DNA of 64,000 nt from Glandiceps talaboti (lineage: Eukaryota > Hemichordata > Enteropneusta > Spengelidae), in NCBI RefSeq assembly GCF_964340395.1, contig NC_135562.1, positions 1,197,501-1,261,500 of the forward strand. Direction: 5' to 3'. The position numbers and the translations under genes were made by a program. The notes beneath the pieces are model-generated. The model searched no databases and was not told where the DNA came from. It saw only the letters and a list, made by a program, of their open reading frames with translations. Below, one piece after another: positions 26,838 to 38,398 of the stretch. Each line of letters opens with the position of its first letter. Positions within the stretch are counted from its first letter, which is position 1.

Positions 26838-27294
26838 GCTCTTAACATGATATATGTTCATCATAACCCACTATTTGCATACCTTTGCAACTGTTATCTA
26901 CTGAGTACATTACAGTACAAGCATTCAGCTACGACGTCGGCCCTGAAGGGTCATTTTGACAACTTAATTGACAATTACCGATATACGCTTTTCTTGTATA
27001 TGTAGCCGTTTGTATTTTGATACTTAACTTTATGCTTTGTTTTCTGTGACGTATTAATTAATCCAGACGCCAGGCAAACCTGCCTGAAAATGACATCTTC
27101 CCCAGGCGTTAAAGTACGTCGACAACATTAGAAAGTCGTACACTCAGTACTTTCACCATAAAATCATTGTTATTTCAGTAAACACATTACCATACATAAT
27201 GTTGCTTGGATGTCTGTACATCAAAACAAATCTCTTTCTTCCACACATCCATTTCATATATATCGATTATCCAGCAATTGAATACATAGATGAT

Positions 27295-27545
27295 TGGATG
27301 GATGGATGGATGGATGGATGGATGGACGAACATTGGTGGGATGAAGGTTGGGTTGGTGGGTGGTTTGATGGATGGGAGGGTACGCACACACAAACACGCA
27401 CACACACACAGGCGACACATACCTACCTACCCAACCACCCACATACATACATGCATGCATGCATGCATGCATGCATGCACGCACACACGCACGCACGCAC
27501 GCACGCGCGCGCACACACACACACATACATACATACATACATACA
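27295..27545. repeat. GGAT, CA, GCAT, GCAC and CATA microsatellite cluster
   Basis: (GGAT)n at 27295-27326, CA-rich DNA from 27385, (GCAT)n at about 27450-27478, (GCAC)n with a CGCGCGCGC centre near 27500, and (CATA)n to 27545. Confidence 0.95.
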
Positions 27546-27870
27546 GAGAGACAGAGAGACAGGCCATTTAAATTCCATAAGAGGTTTCTTTACAAATTGA
27601 CGTGGGCTTCGCAAGGAGAAGTCTCAGATTGAGTTGTAACCTATTATTGTAGATACTTGCATTCAATCAATTTGATCACCAATATGACAGTTGGTGGTGA
27701 GGGTTGAAAACTTTTTTAAAAATCAGGACATCGAGGAGGCCATTTCTAAAGACACATAAAATATCAAACTTAATTAAAGAAAAGCCATAGACAATATAAA
27801 TGATTGTCTTCAATACCCCAATTAATGCAATTATATACGTTGCACACTCACAGACAAACAAGTAATATGG

Positions 27871-28160
27871 AATTTATACCGTGGTCGTTCTACGTCACGA
27901 CAACGTGTGTCTACGTCACTGTTCTACTGTGTTTGAAATATGAGTCAAAACGTTCAAAATTGCCATTACTTCCCCAATTTCTCTTTGATATTCCAGGCAA
28001 TGGTATTATTATGTTATTCTCGAATATTGTTCTCTATTCGGAAAATACTCGTGACCTAATGGTTGTCACTACGAGTCGCTACACGAGTAGTGACAAAAGC
28101 CCCTTAGGTCACTCGTAATTTCCTTGGCTGAACGAAGAAACATATCGGGGAATAACATCT
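27871..28160 (+). repeat. Dispersed hairpin-core repeat, copy 2 (full length)
   Basis: The copy aligns with 57031-57325 from CACGACAAC-GTGT-TCTACGTCA through GAAATATGAGTCAAAAC to the hairpin and CTTGGCTGAACGAAGAAA. The hairpin at 28051-28112 pairs GTGACCTAA with TTAGGTCAC. No gene lies within it. Confidence 0.85.
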
Positions 28161-29552
28161 GTACCCGTCTAGTTTAAGTCGCCGTATTTATTTCAAAACA
28201 TGATATCTCAACACATCGTAAGAGCCGCCTGATGTAAGTTCTTCACAATGAAAGCAACTTAATTTTATACAAGTAATGGGTCTAAGTATATACGATGGGT
28301 TGAATGTGATGTGTTTGTCCCTCAATTAATGTGTAACTGATGGGACATCTTAAGTATTGATCATCTCAATGTAGCTGACATCTCGACTAATTACGCACGA
28401 AAAGACATACTTGTATTTACTTGGTGACGTAAAAAGACATATTTTTACATCGCCCACTGAAATAAATTTACGAACAATTTGAAGCCATACGCTTCTTCCA
28501 GCCAAGATTTAGATGAAACCTTGTACATCACAGGTATGTGTTGGTACATTTATACTACACATTGCTTCTCGGAAATGTAATTTTGTAACAGAGTAGGCAA
28601 ATCTTACACACAACCATTGAGAATCTTTCCCAAATCTTTGGTTCTTTGGCTTTGATATATTTTACATCAAATGGATCAATAAACAAATTTGAAATTGAAA
28701 CCAACTGACATGGTCAATTCGAAACTATCAGTGTTATCTGACTGAGTATGTTCACCAGAGTAAGTTAACTAGATATGACTAATAAACGTTATTTAGCGGT
28801 GATATGCATACGTGTGGCTAGCTGTCCGTCTATATAAAATCAATTTACTGGCTTGGTCACCTACCCACTCACTCACTAACAATATAACGAACTAGCTTAG
28901 TACTTAATCATGACACATAATGACAGCATCCAACATTCCCGGGAAACGACTGATTTGTTTGTCAAGCCAAGCTTCGTTATACAAATACACAGTCTATGGT
29001 TTCAATACTATCAGTGTTAAAATGTACCTAATCGATTTTTGAGCTCGAACGCAAATGGACAAGCGATACGGTTTCGACTACGTCTTTCTTGAATACTGTT
29101 ATCCCGAACAGAATATTTTTACATTGTCAAACATATTGAACATGGTGTTTGACAACATAATAAAGTGCTGGGGTCAATTGATGACAAACCAGATTGCCGT
29201 TCATTATTGGTAGATTTCAGTGATGCTACTTTGAGCTAGAAGACCTCGCATCTTTTGGTTATCATTTGTAATGAAACTATATACGGGGTCAATTTGTTTG
29301 GAGACCAATAAGGAGAATTTTTATGATCAGTTTGTGATCCGGTCGGTGTAGACATAAATTGAGATGAAAAGTCTCCCAAGTGTTAAGGTTTACCTATTGG
29401 TTTCATTTTTGACGTCTTTAAGAACATGATAATATCATCTTTATATGGTGTTTGGGAAAACTTCTTTGTCATTCAAGAAAAGGTGTTTTTGTTGAGTCGC
29501 TGCTATGGAATGCATGAGGAAAAAGGAAAATCTTTGTGGACGTTACATTATC

Positions 29553-29555
<3 letters not shown>
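28161..29555. other. Unique AT-rich DNA
   Basis: No supported feature on either strand. Confidence 0.45.

Positions 29556-29591
<36 letters not shown>
29556..29591. repeat. TA microsatellite
   Basis: Uninterrupted (TA)n of about 36 bp. Confidence 0.97.
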
Positions 29592-29592
<1 letters not shown>

Positions 29593-29820
29593 CTTTAACT
29601 TTTCAGAGTCAATGGTTTTCTAAATTTTTGATGATTTCATGTATCAGCCAATACGTGAATATGTTTATGTATCGCTCACAATATAGTTAACTTCAATACA
29701 AATTCAAATACTGCATAAATTAGCATACCCAAAATAAAAAAAATCTGTTGACAAAATATCTTTCAACACAAGGCACAAATAGTCCAAATCAAGATAAAAA
29801 AAATTGTAAGTATGTGATTG

Positions 29821-29883
29821 CACCAAGATTTACTAAGTGGCAGCAAGATTTACTAAGTGGCAGCAAGATTTACTAAGTGGCAC
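29821..29883. repeat. 20-bp minisatellite, three copies
   Basis: Three copies of CAAGATTTACTAAGTGGCA plus one base, identical apart from the final partial unit. Confidence 0.95.
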
Positions 29884-29933
29884 CAACACAATATATACCA
29901 GGCTTTGCCTTTTAATTCACTCTTTATAATAAT

Positions 29934-30288
29934 ATGTACTCGTAGCCAACCCTGTATACCTACTCGAAGCCAACCCTGTATACCTAGCCAACCCTGTATA
30001 CCTACTCGTAGCTAGCCCCTTGTAAGTACTCGTAGCCCTGTATACGTACTCGTAGCCAATCCCTGTATACCTAGCCAACCCTGTATACCTATTCGTAGCC
30101 AACCATGTATACCTACTGAGCTCGTAGCCAACCCTGTATACCTACTCGTAGCTAGCCCCTTGCAAGTACTCGTAGCCAACCCTGTATACGTACTCGTAGC
30201 CAATCCCTGTATACATAGCCAACCCTGTACACCATGTATACCGGTAGGCAGCCCTATACATACTCATAGCCAACTCTATACGTACTTC
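29934..30288. repeat. ~24-bp minisatellite with a 140-bp higher-order repeat
   Basis: Units of the type ACTCGTAGCCAACCCTGTAT with shorter TAGCCAACCCTGTATACC variants. The odd unit GCTAGCCCCTTG occurs at 30011 and again at 30151, exactly 140 bp apart. Its neighbours repeat in the same order, so a block of variant units was duplicated. Confidence 0.95.
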
Positions 30289-30689
30289 TATTGATGAAAT
30301 TCAGAAATCGGAGAAGGCTAATGCAGGCAAAAGGCAATCGATATAGAACGAGGTGTGAGACAAGAGAATAATGATGAAGGCGCAGCTGTGTTTATCCTAT
30401 ATCAACAACGTTAACGTTGAAGATGTCAGATGATAGCAGAATATACAAGACTCACTGGTGCCTGCTTTATAAAAACCATTTATTTTAAAGTATGCAGCAT
30501 TGCTACGTGCACAAGAGATAACAAAGGGACAGCACAATCACAGTTGTAGCGTACATTGAATGGGAATCAAATTCGTTTGATTTGATGTCTGCGTAATTGT
30601 GTTCAGCTCTGATGAACAAGGCGTATGTTTACTAATCTAGTATCCATTTACAGTGGAGAGAGAACTAAGAATGTTTTAGTCAGGTACGA
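30289..30689. other. Unique DNA
   Basis: Nothing supported. Confidence 0.45.
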
Positions 30690-30743
30690 ACACACACAAC
30701 ACAACGCAACACAACACAACACAACACAACACGACACACACAA
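30690..30743. repeat. ACAAC pentanucleotide microsatellite
   Basis: (ACAAC)n with CA-rich ends. Confidence 0.95.
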
Positions 30744-30966
30744 CATAGACATACACAGACAGGTTTGATAGGTTCACGCATGTGTAGCGTCCATACGATC
30801 CTGATGTAAACGACACTGTCTAAAATGACGTCATCAAGTTATTTATTCATTTAGTTTATCTAATACATATGATATTGTATAACCATTGCTACTAGTGATC
30901 ATTAATTAATGTTCAGTAAATAAAACAAGTTTTCCACATTCGGAGACACCACCCACCCTACATTTA

Positions 30967-31053
30967 ATGTTGTATGAACTGCTTGGTGTCTAAAATAAGA
31001 CCCCTTCCTCAACATTAATATTGTATGAACTGTTTGATGTCTGAAGTAAGGAC
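30967..31053. repeat. 50-bp tandem duplication, diverged
   Basis: AATGTTGTATGAACTGCTTG near 30967 and AATATTGTATGAACTGTTTG near 31017 head two similar segments ending AAGACC / AAGGACC. Confidence 0.85.
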
Positions 31054-31184
31054 CTGTAGTAAATAAGCTGTGCTCTTATACATAGCATTGTCTACTCTGA
31101 CATAGAGTGATGTGAATTTACCCAGTAACATGAGGAAGACTGTGACAGTGTGTAGTGCTAAAGATATTGACCTATGAGACGAGG

Positions 31185-31545
31185 TAGACGCTTGAATGGT
31201 GTCTATACTTCAAAAGCTAGGAAGTAAATAGTTAATTGACCTTGAATATGAAGGCCAAGGTCACGTGTTAGTGTCTAATTTGAAAGTTTACTTCTGATAC
31301 CTCGTATGTAAAATACTCCCGTAGCCATTTGTCAAATTGCTATTTGACACTGAAGTTGTGGGTCAAGGTCAGATGTCAGTGTTTGACTTGTAGCTTACCT
31401 CTAACATGTTGATGTGTACACCTGAATAGACTTCAAAGGTAATACAACTAATTGCTACTTGAACTTACAGATGAAGGTCGTTATCTGAGGTCATTGCTTA
31501 CCTCTAGCTATGTGGGTATTTAGACACTTAAATGGTGTCTGTATC
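31185..31545. repeat. Old tandem repeat, ~125-bp unit
   Basis: Three segments share, in order, an AATGGTGTCT or GAATAGACTTC start, TTGAC/GAACTT, AAGGTCA-like GGCCAAGGTCA / GGTCAAGGTCA / GAAGGTCGTTATC, a GTGTCTAATTTG or GTGTTTGACTTG block, and TTACCTCTA / TTACTTCTG. The AAGGTCA motif matches nuclear-receptor half sites, which may be incidental. Confidence 0.55.
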
Positions 31546-31744
31546 TGCGTTTATGCCATCAAGTTTGTGTTAACTTTAGGAGATATTCAAGTTGAGAGAT
31601 ATGGTTGCTCATTGATGGAGAGATAAACTGCCGAATATATAAATGGACATACTGACGAACAGACAAAGGGCATTCCTATAGCCCCTCTGAGCTGTACCAG
31701 TTTGGCAATTACACGAGTAATTTTCTGTGTAAAGCAACTGCAAT

Positions 31745-31773
31745 ACCACCACCACCACCACCACCACCACCAC
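31745..31773. repeat. ACC trinucleotide microsatellite
   Basis: (ACC)n of about 29 bp. Confidence 0.96.
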
Positions 31774-32616
31774 ACTCAACAGTAACAACATCAAATCTGT
31801 TTGTGATGTGGACAGTGCTCATTCCATAACAATGTCTAGGTACACCCAAATATCATGACATGGAATCCTACATCTACATCGACTAGCTGAATAACGTTGC
31901 AATTATTCATCTTAGTCACAAATAACATGCCAAAAAGCTTTCAAAGCTGGACTGTGGTCATTTAAGTATTCCCAAACTGTTACAAAAATACTCCATTTAC
32001 TCATATCTATTATATTTGTGCATGTGCTAATGTTGAAAGAATGGAAAGTGTTCGGGAAGACTGTCTCCTTTCCTACAACGTCTAGCTTAGAAATCCCCAG
32101 TGTTCCATTAACGAATTAGAAGATTATCTGGAATTCAACTTAATTGGTAATCCAAACGTTTGAAGAAAATAAGAAAGAACAGACACTGGAAATATGCGGG
32201 GGATGAGAGCAAACAGCAGAATTGGTAGAAAGTTAGATAGTTTTCTGAAAACAAAAGTTATATATAACACAGCAAGAATGGATAGTTTCGTTACAGTGTC
32301 ACATGTATGCAATCCACAATCCACACTTTCAAACTATTTCAATAAAAATAACATAACAATTTATAATAAAAAACCATCGAAAATCAAAGTTATAATAACT
32401 TTTAAAAATAATTTGAATTCAGAATTCTGAATGGAGATTTTTATTTTAAAAATAGAGCCAATCGCATTGTAGCACAACGACAAATATTTTGACCATCCAC
32501 ATGCAATTTTATCCTTTTTGCTACCCAATGCATACAACATGCTCCATCATTTCCGTGCTTCTATGTGCAATTTCTCATTTCCTGGGTTGTTATTGTTTTG
32601 TTTTGAATATTTATCT
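31774..32616. other. Unique AT-rich DNA
   Basis: Nothing supported. Confidence 0.45.
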
Positions 32617-32886
32617 ACCTGCTTAACTACCCCTGTTGTTATCCTTGCCATATACCCCATCACTTCTTTCTTAAATGTTTATATACATTCCTGTCCATCC
32701 TCGTTTTGTTCTCTTTTCGATATAGGTCATCATTTGATTTGCTATGGGCGTGGTTTTGATGATATGCATATTTACTTACACCTACTTACCTATCCATCCC
32801 TGTTGTAATCTTTGCAATATGTACCATCAATTGGTTGCTAGGGCGTGGCCTTGTTGCTTGGCATTTATGTATATTTTGACTTGGAA
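32617..32886. repeat. Old tandem repeat, ~94-bp unit, three copies
   Basis: Copies near 32617, 32710 and 32795 share ATCC-CTGTTGTTATC / CCTGTTGTAATC, GCAATATGTACCATCA / GCCATATACCCCATCA, TTGCTATGGGCGTGG / TTGCTAGGGCGTGG and a T-rich TTTATATAC / TTTATGTAT end. Not every landmark is present in every copy. Confidence 0.5.
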
Positions 32887-33898
32887 CATGATTTTTCAAC
32901 TAGAGACTGAAGCAATATTCCTACCAAATATCGAAATAATCTTCCCGTTGACTTTTGACTTTACAGTAGAAACAATGTTGGCTTGGTGTTTCACTCATGG
33001 AACATGACGTTTGGATACAAAGAAAGATAAATTTCAACTCTAGACTAATATTAAAGACACAATACAAAGAGGAAGATCCTTTACCCAGGCAGGTAAACAA
33101 AGAGATAGCGACAGAGAAAGACAAGGGGACAAAACAGACAGATACAGAAGTACTGGAGGTCCTTTGATACAGACATGGAGACACATAGAATGAAATGCTA
33201 ACTAGAGGGGGTATATCGTAAACAATCGACTCATATGACGTATCACCTTATTTCTAGTCCATACACCATTCGGTCATGGCGACTGTTATGCTATTTATAA
33301 CGTAAATCACTTGCTTCATTCTGCGATATTGCAATAATGCACCTCAAATAATGTCAAGTAGACTTTTTCAAACTCAAGAATCACTCGACTAATGAACTCG
33401 GAAAAAGAAAGAGTCTCAAACCAATCGATCTTATCTGAGTCAGTTTACTCCGTAAACCTCCGTATACCTATTAATATGTTGATCTTCATTACCAACCTTG
33501 TTTTCATCCACTTCACGGACATTCGTGATTGAACACGAGTACGACGCGTGATTTCTCTCCAAACTTTATTAAGAAAACATTGTGGCTAAGAGAGGCTTAT
33601 CGGATCATGTCTATGGTTATTATAGGCCGGATGTTTTACATCTACAACATGGACGTTTTGTACGTGAAGTATTACACATAGATTTATGTTCATACCATTT
33701 TTATCCAAATGTAGGTTTTATCTTGGGTTCCTTTTTAAAATGAAGAAAACAGACAACCACAGGAAATCAAGACATTTGACAGGCAAAGTATATATTCATG
33801 TGTGATTTTAATCAAAAGGAGTGAATTGTTGCCACCTATTTCATCATTTTAATGTTGATTTCCTCGAGCAAGTTGTTTTAATTTTTAATTTAAAGAGA
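32887..33898. other. Unique AT-rich DNA
   Basis: No supported feature. Confidence 0.45.
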
Positions 33899-34584
<686 letters not shown>

Positions 34585-34771
34585 TACGTGTATGTGTATG
34601 TGTATGTGTATGTGTATGTGTGTGTACGTGTACGTGTATGTGTATGTGTATGTGTATGTGTACGTGTATGTGTGTGTACGTGTGATGGTAGTATAGTAAG
34701 GTAGATAAAATGCATACTGACAATGGAGATAGTATGACAGGATGACAGACAAACGGACATACACACAAAAC

Positions 34772-34798
<27 letters not shown>
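34585..34798. repeat. TATGTG hexanucleotide and CA microsatellites
   Basis: (TATGTG)n with TACGTG variants at 34585-34683; a separate (CA)n at 34772-34798. Confidence 0.95.
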
Positions 34799-34803
<5 letters not shown>

Positions 34804-36639
34804 TACACAAACATTTTATAATACAACACTGACAAAGCAGTTAGAACAAACCTGTGAGTATAACAAGCCCTTTCTGATTATAGCCTATATCCTCAAATCG
34901 GTATTAAACGACAAATCAGCAGACAAGAGAGGGTATGTATACATGGCCAGTCTTGTATCATGCATACTTTATATCAACGCGTCAAAAGTTATTGTTTGAG
35001 ATATATTACCTGAGTGTATATCTAGAGAATCATTCCTTGAATGTAACGTTGTTCTAAAGACGTTTCTATTCCAACAGATACATCTTTGACAGAATAGAGT
35101 ATTGGAATTCGAAATGTATATATGTCTGACGTTTAATTCATAATTCTGTGTCAGATTTCAGTCCACATCTCATAGCCAAGTATTGGAGTACTTTAGTTAT
35201 TGAAGTTATCGTCGTAGAATGTAGGTTGTCTGGGAATATTTAACTAAAATAAGAAACTCTTAACCTTTGACCCTCATTTGGCGAGATCTTACATTGCAAA
35301 CAATAATGGATTCTAAATAGATATACTATACCATGAAGGAGGGCGTTTCCTATCTAGGATGTTAGTAAGATGGAATGGTTTATGTTCGTATACATGGCAA
35401 ACGACGGTGGCACTACCATAAAGGTTATACGAAGATGACTCAAAATTTATTTATTTTATTTTTGTTTTAAATATGTTTCTGATGTAATCATTGTAGTTCG
35501 ATCAGGTCATCTTAGTGAGTAAAGTTAAGGCATGCCTGTAATTTCTAATTTCGGAAAAATCATTTAGCCGTGAATCCTGACTCAGACGGGTAACATGGTT
35601 GCATTAGCAGGAATATGTCTGTTATTGATTTGTGAACGCTGTGATAGACCAACCTTAGCATTCTGATAAGTACTATAGTCAACACATTCAATCAAAGGAG
35701 AAACTACACATCGTTTACAAATAAGCAATATCCTGAAGTGTTCAAATGCGGACGATGTGATGTCATCAGTCTAACTTTTAATCTCTAAAAAAATTCGAAA
35801 AATATATAGAAATCACTGTAAATCATGAAATTGTTTGAATGTACAGACATCTAGGAAATGAAGTGAATTCCCATGATGTTCTACATTTGAATTAAGATTC
35901 CTGTTCGTATGGTTTGAACGTTTACTTCGCTGAATAATAATAACTACCTCGGTACCTGAAACGTGCAAAAAATGCAGTTGACAAATTCTTAATAGGTTTT
36001 TAAAATTGTTTATCCGTATATAAAGAAGCTTTTTTTTGTTCAACTCGAAAACTTCGCTAAATATTGCCAAAAGAGGACACACGTTTAAGTCAAGAACACT
36101 TATATGGATAGCACATGGCGCCAGGCACTCAAGCAGTGAGTTTTCCCGCGCTTTTCATCGGCCCTCTTTTTGCAGCTAAAATTTGGTAACTGATTAACGA
36201 CAACTTGGACGAATTCAGTAAAACATCCAAAAACTTAGCAATTCTCCACAACCTATCGAAATGCCCTTGAAATATACTAGTCTGTCAGGTCCAGCAAAAT
36301 ATCCAAATATTCTTTCTCGAGTTTTGCACACATCTGCGCTATTTTCAATGCGAATAAATCAATTAAGGAAATTTTATGAGCAATGAAGGTCAGAGAATCA
36401 TATTATTTTATCTGTTCAAATTTGTTGAATTAATGAGATATATTTGATTGTTATTATTGTAATTGCTATTATTAACTACTCCATGCACGTTCATCATTAC
36501 CATTAGATAATCTGCCATCTTAAAATTGTATTTTTATAATTTTGAACAAAATCTTTGTTTTGTATATTTTCATTGCATTCTCAAGTTTATTTATGCAAGT
36601 ATGGTAATTGTCGTCGATTCAGACAATGAAGAGAGACAT
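34799..36639. other. AT-rich DNA, no supported gene
   Basis: A minus-strand frame open from about 36163 to 35813 (roughly 116 codons, no good start) is within chance expectation. A TTTCCCGC octamer lies at 36142-36149 in a small CpG-containing patch. Confidence 0.4.
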
Positions 36640-36750
36640 TTTATATATTACCTGTCTGTATTCTGTATTTACATTTTCCCCTTTTTATATGGGCCTGGAG
36701 CCTGATATAAAAAATAAACAAACAAACAAATAAATAGATAGATAGATAGA

Positions 36751-36793
<43 letters not shown>
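36640..36793 (+). mobile_element. Probable 3' tail of a non-LTR retroposon
   Basis: T-rich DNA leads to GGGCCTGGAGCCTGATAT and then AAAAAATAAAC, followed by (AAAC)n, (AAAT)n, (GATA)n and (AAAT)n to 36793. Ends of the form GGCCTG-GCCTGATATAAATAAA with a short-repeat tail are common at 3' ends of animal LINEs and their SINEs. No reverse-transcriptase frame is visible upstream, so this would be a strongly truncated copy. The 5' border is unknown. Confidence 0.45.
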
Positions 36794-36794
<1 letters not shown>

Positions 36795-37830
36795 GTTGTA
36801 CTGTACTTATATAAACAATGCTTGTAAAAAACATTCTGTTGAAGAATTCTGAATTCAAATGATCACATTAAAAACGAAATATTGTCTCATGAGCACAGTC
36901 TCAGACAACACGTACGTACATATACGTACAACAAGTTGTGTATGACATGTGCTGTATTAGCTACATATTCAGGAAATTAAGACAATTTCAATTATTTTAG
37001 CTACCATATTATCCTCCATAAATTTAAGAGGAATAAAATGAGCTATAAAAGTCAACTTGGTTTGTTTCTCTACAAGTGTATCATTTCAGTTTGTTATTCC
37101 GTACACCGATTCGTTTAAATCCATGATTTTGACTCGGTTCAATTAACTAATGAACAATATATAACATTCATGAATAATATTAGCACGATGTTACAAAAAT
37201 ATTATATGCGGATAAAATTTGTGATCGGCGGGAATTCTGTGGCAGACGAAATCTTTAAAAGGAATGCATCGTTTTCTCTCTATAGATCTTCATTTTGGTA
37301 AACGTATATGTAGTGCATTACATGCCTTCTTGTGCGTAGAAACTATCAATTTATACTGAATTACTTGGGAGTAAATTTTTATCGTTTAAATTGCTTTTAG
37401 CTATTTGACAAGGGATGTGAAAGTAAATTTGTATCAATATCAAGCTGTGATGTTTCTGAAATTCATTAAACGCCAAACGCGACATGGATACTGTGTATTT
37501 TATCAATACTGCCAAGTTGTTGTATTCACTTTATTAAAATAAAAGACTGGAGATACGGATCTAGGTCGAAAATAAAACGTTTGTACTTATCAAAGATACT
37601 TTTTACTCTCATAAAATAAAACGGTAGAACTATATTGTATCACATTATAGCACGCAGTTATTTTACATTATATCGTGCGTGTTTACAGTATAAGTCTTCT
37701 GCCCTACATTATATGATGTTGTCATGGATCCATTTATTTATTGCTTTGTATATTTTCAAGTTGTTTGAAGTTCAATTATGTTATTCTTCTAATAATAAAT
37801 GAATTTTAATTTTTGAATGTCATGAGACAT
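36794..37830. other. Unique AT-rich DNA
   Basis: Nothing supported. Confidence 0.45.
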
Positions 37831-37972
37831 TTTCCCGCCAATATAAGATCGCCACGTGCGTTTATCAGAATTCTGACTCGAAATAGCGCCTGGGACGACC
37901 CACAGTGAGTATTTGCATAGGGGTGGTGACTTTTATTGATTTTTCATAGTCTGTTGCCTAAAGGTCGAGTTA

Positions 37973-38103
37973 ATGGCAACAATGGCAAATATTTTGGTAG
38001 TCATAACCGTAGAATTTTCGGGAAATAATCCTTTTAATGTTTCCTGTGTGACGGAAGTGCTGAAGGGTCACGGATCTCTTCAAACGGAAGTCGTGGAAAA
38101 CCG
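37973..38103 (+). CDS. Candidate first coding exon (low confidence)
   Basis: An ATG (with a second, better-context ATG three codons on) opens 43 codons ending at CCG before GTAATT, a possible donor (the frame otherwise closes in TAA at 38105). It reads MATMANILVVITVEFSG followed by NNPFNVSCVTEVLKGHG. The beta-strand then helix pattern (ILVVITVEF, then EVLKGHG) resembles the start of Rossmann-like or GT-B glycosyltransferase folds, but this is a loose resemblance. The local DNA is richer in G+C and CpG than its surroundings, and a TTTCCCGC box lies 140 bp upstream (37831-37838), which would fit a promoter. No downstream exon was identified. Confidence 0.22.
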
Positions 38104-38138
38104 GTAATTTCTATTCAAATGTAGTTTCAAAGAGAACT

Positions 38139-38398
38139 CTAACCTAGTTTTATATTGTTATTTGAATCGTAAAATTAAACATTTCTAACCTAGCTTTATA
38201 TTGTTATTTGAATCGTCAAATTAAACATTTCTAACCTAGTTTTATATTGTTATTTGAATCATCAAATTACACATTTCTAACCTAGCATTATATTGTTATT
38301 TGAATCATCAAATTACACATTTCTAACCTAGTATTATATTGTTATTTGAATCGTAAAATTACACATTTTTAACCTGGCTGTGTATTATTATTTGGCAA
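38139..38398. repeat. 46-bp minisatellite, 5.6 copies
   Basis: Units begin CTAACCTAG, contain TTATATTGTTATTTGAATC and end ACATTT. Five full units and a diverged partial unit are present; copies differ at a few positions only. Confidence 0.97.

Noticed and set aside
29821-30288. Consideration as a CRISPR array (regular short repeats)
   Set aside because: Units are directly tandem with no unique spacers; the surrounding DNA is eukaryotic in character.
35813-36163. ~116-codon minus-strand open stretch
   Set aside because: No good start, no splice signals, within chance expectation, unremarkable composition.
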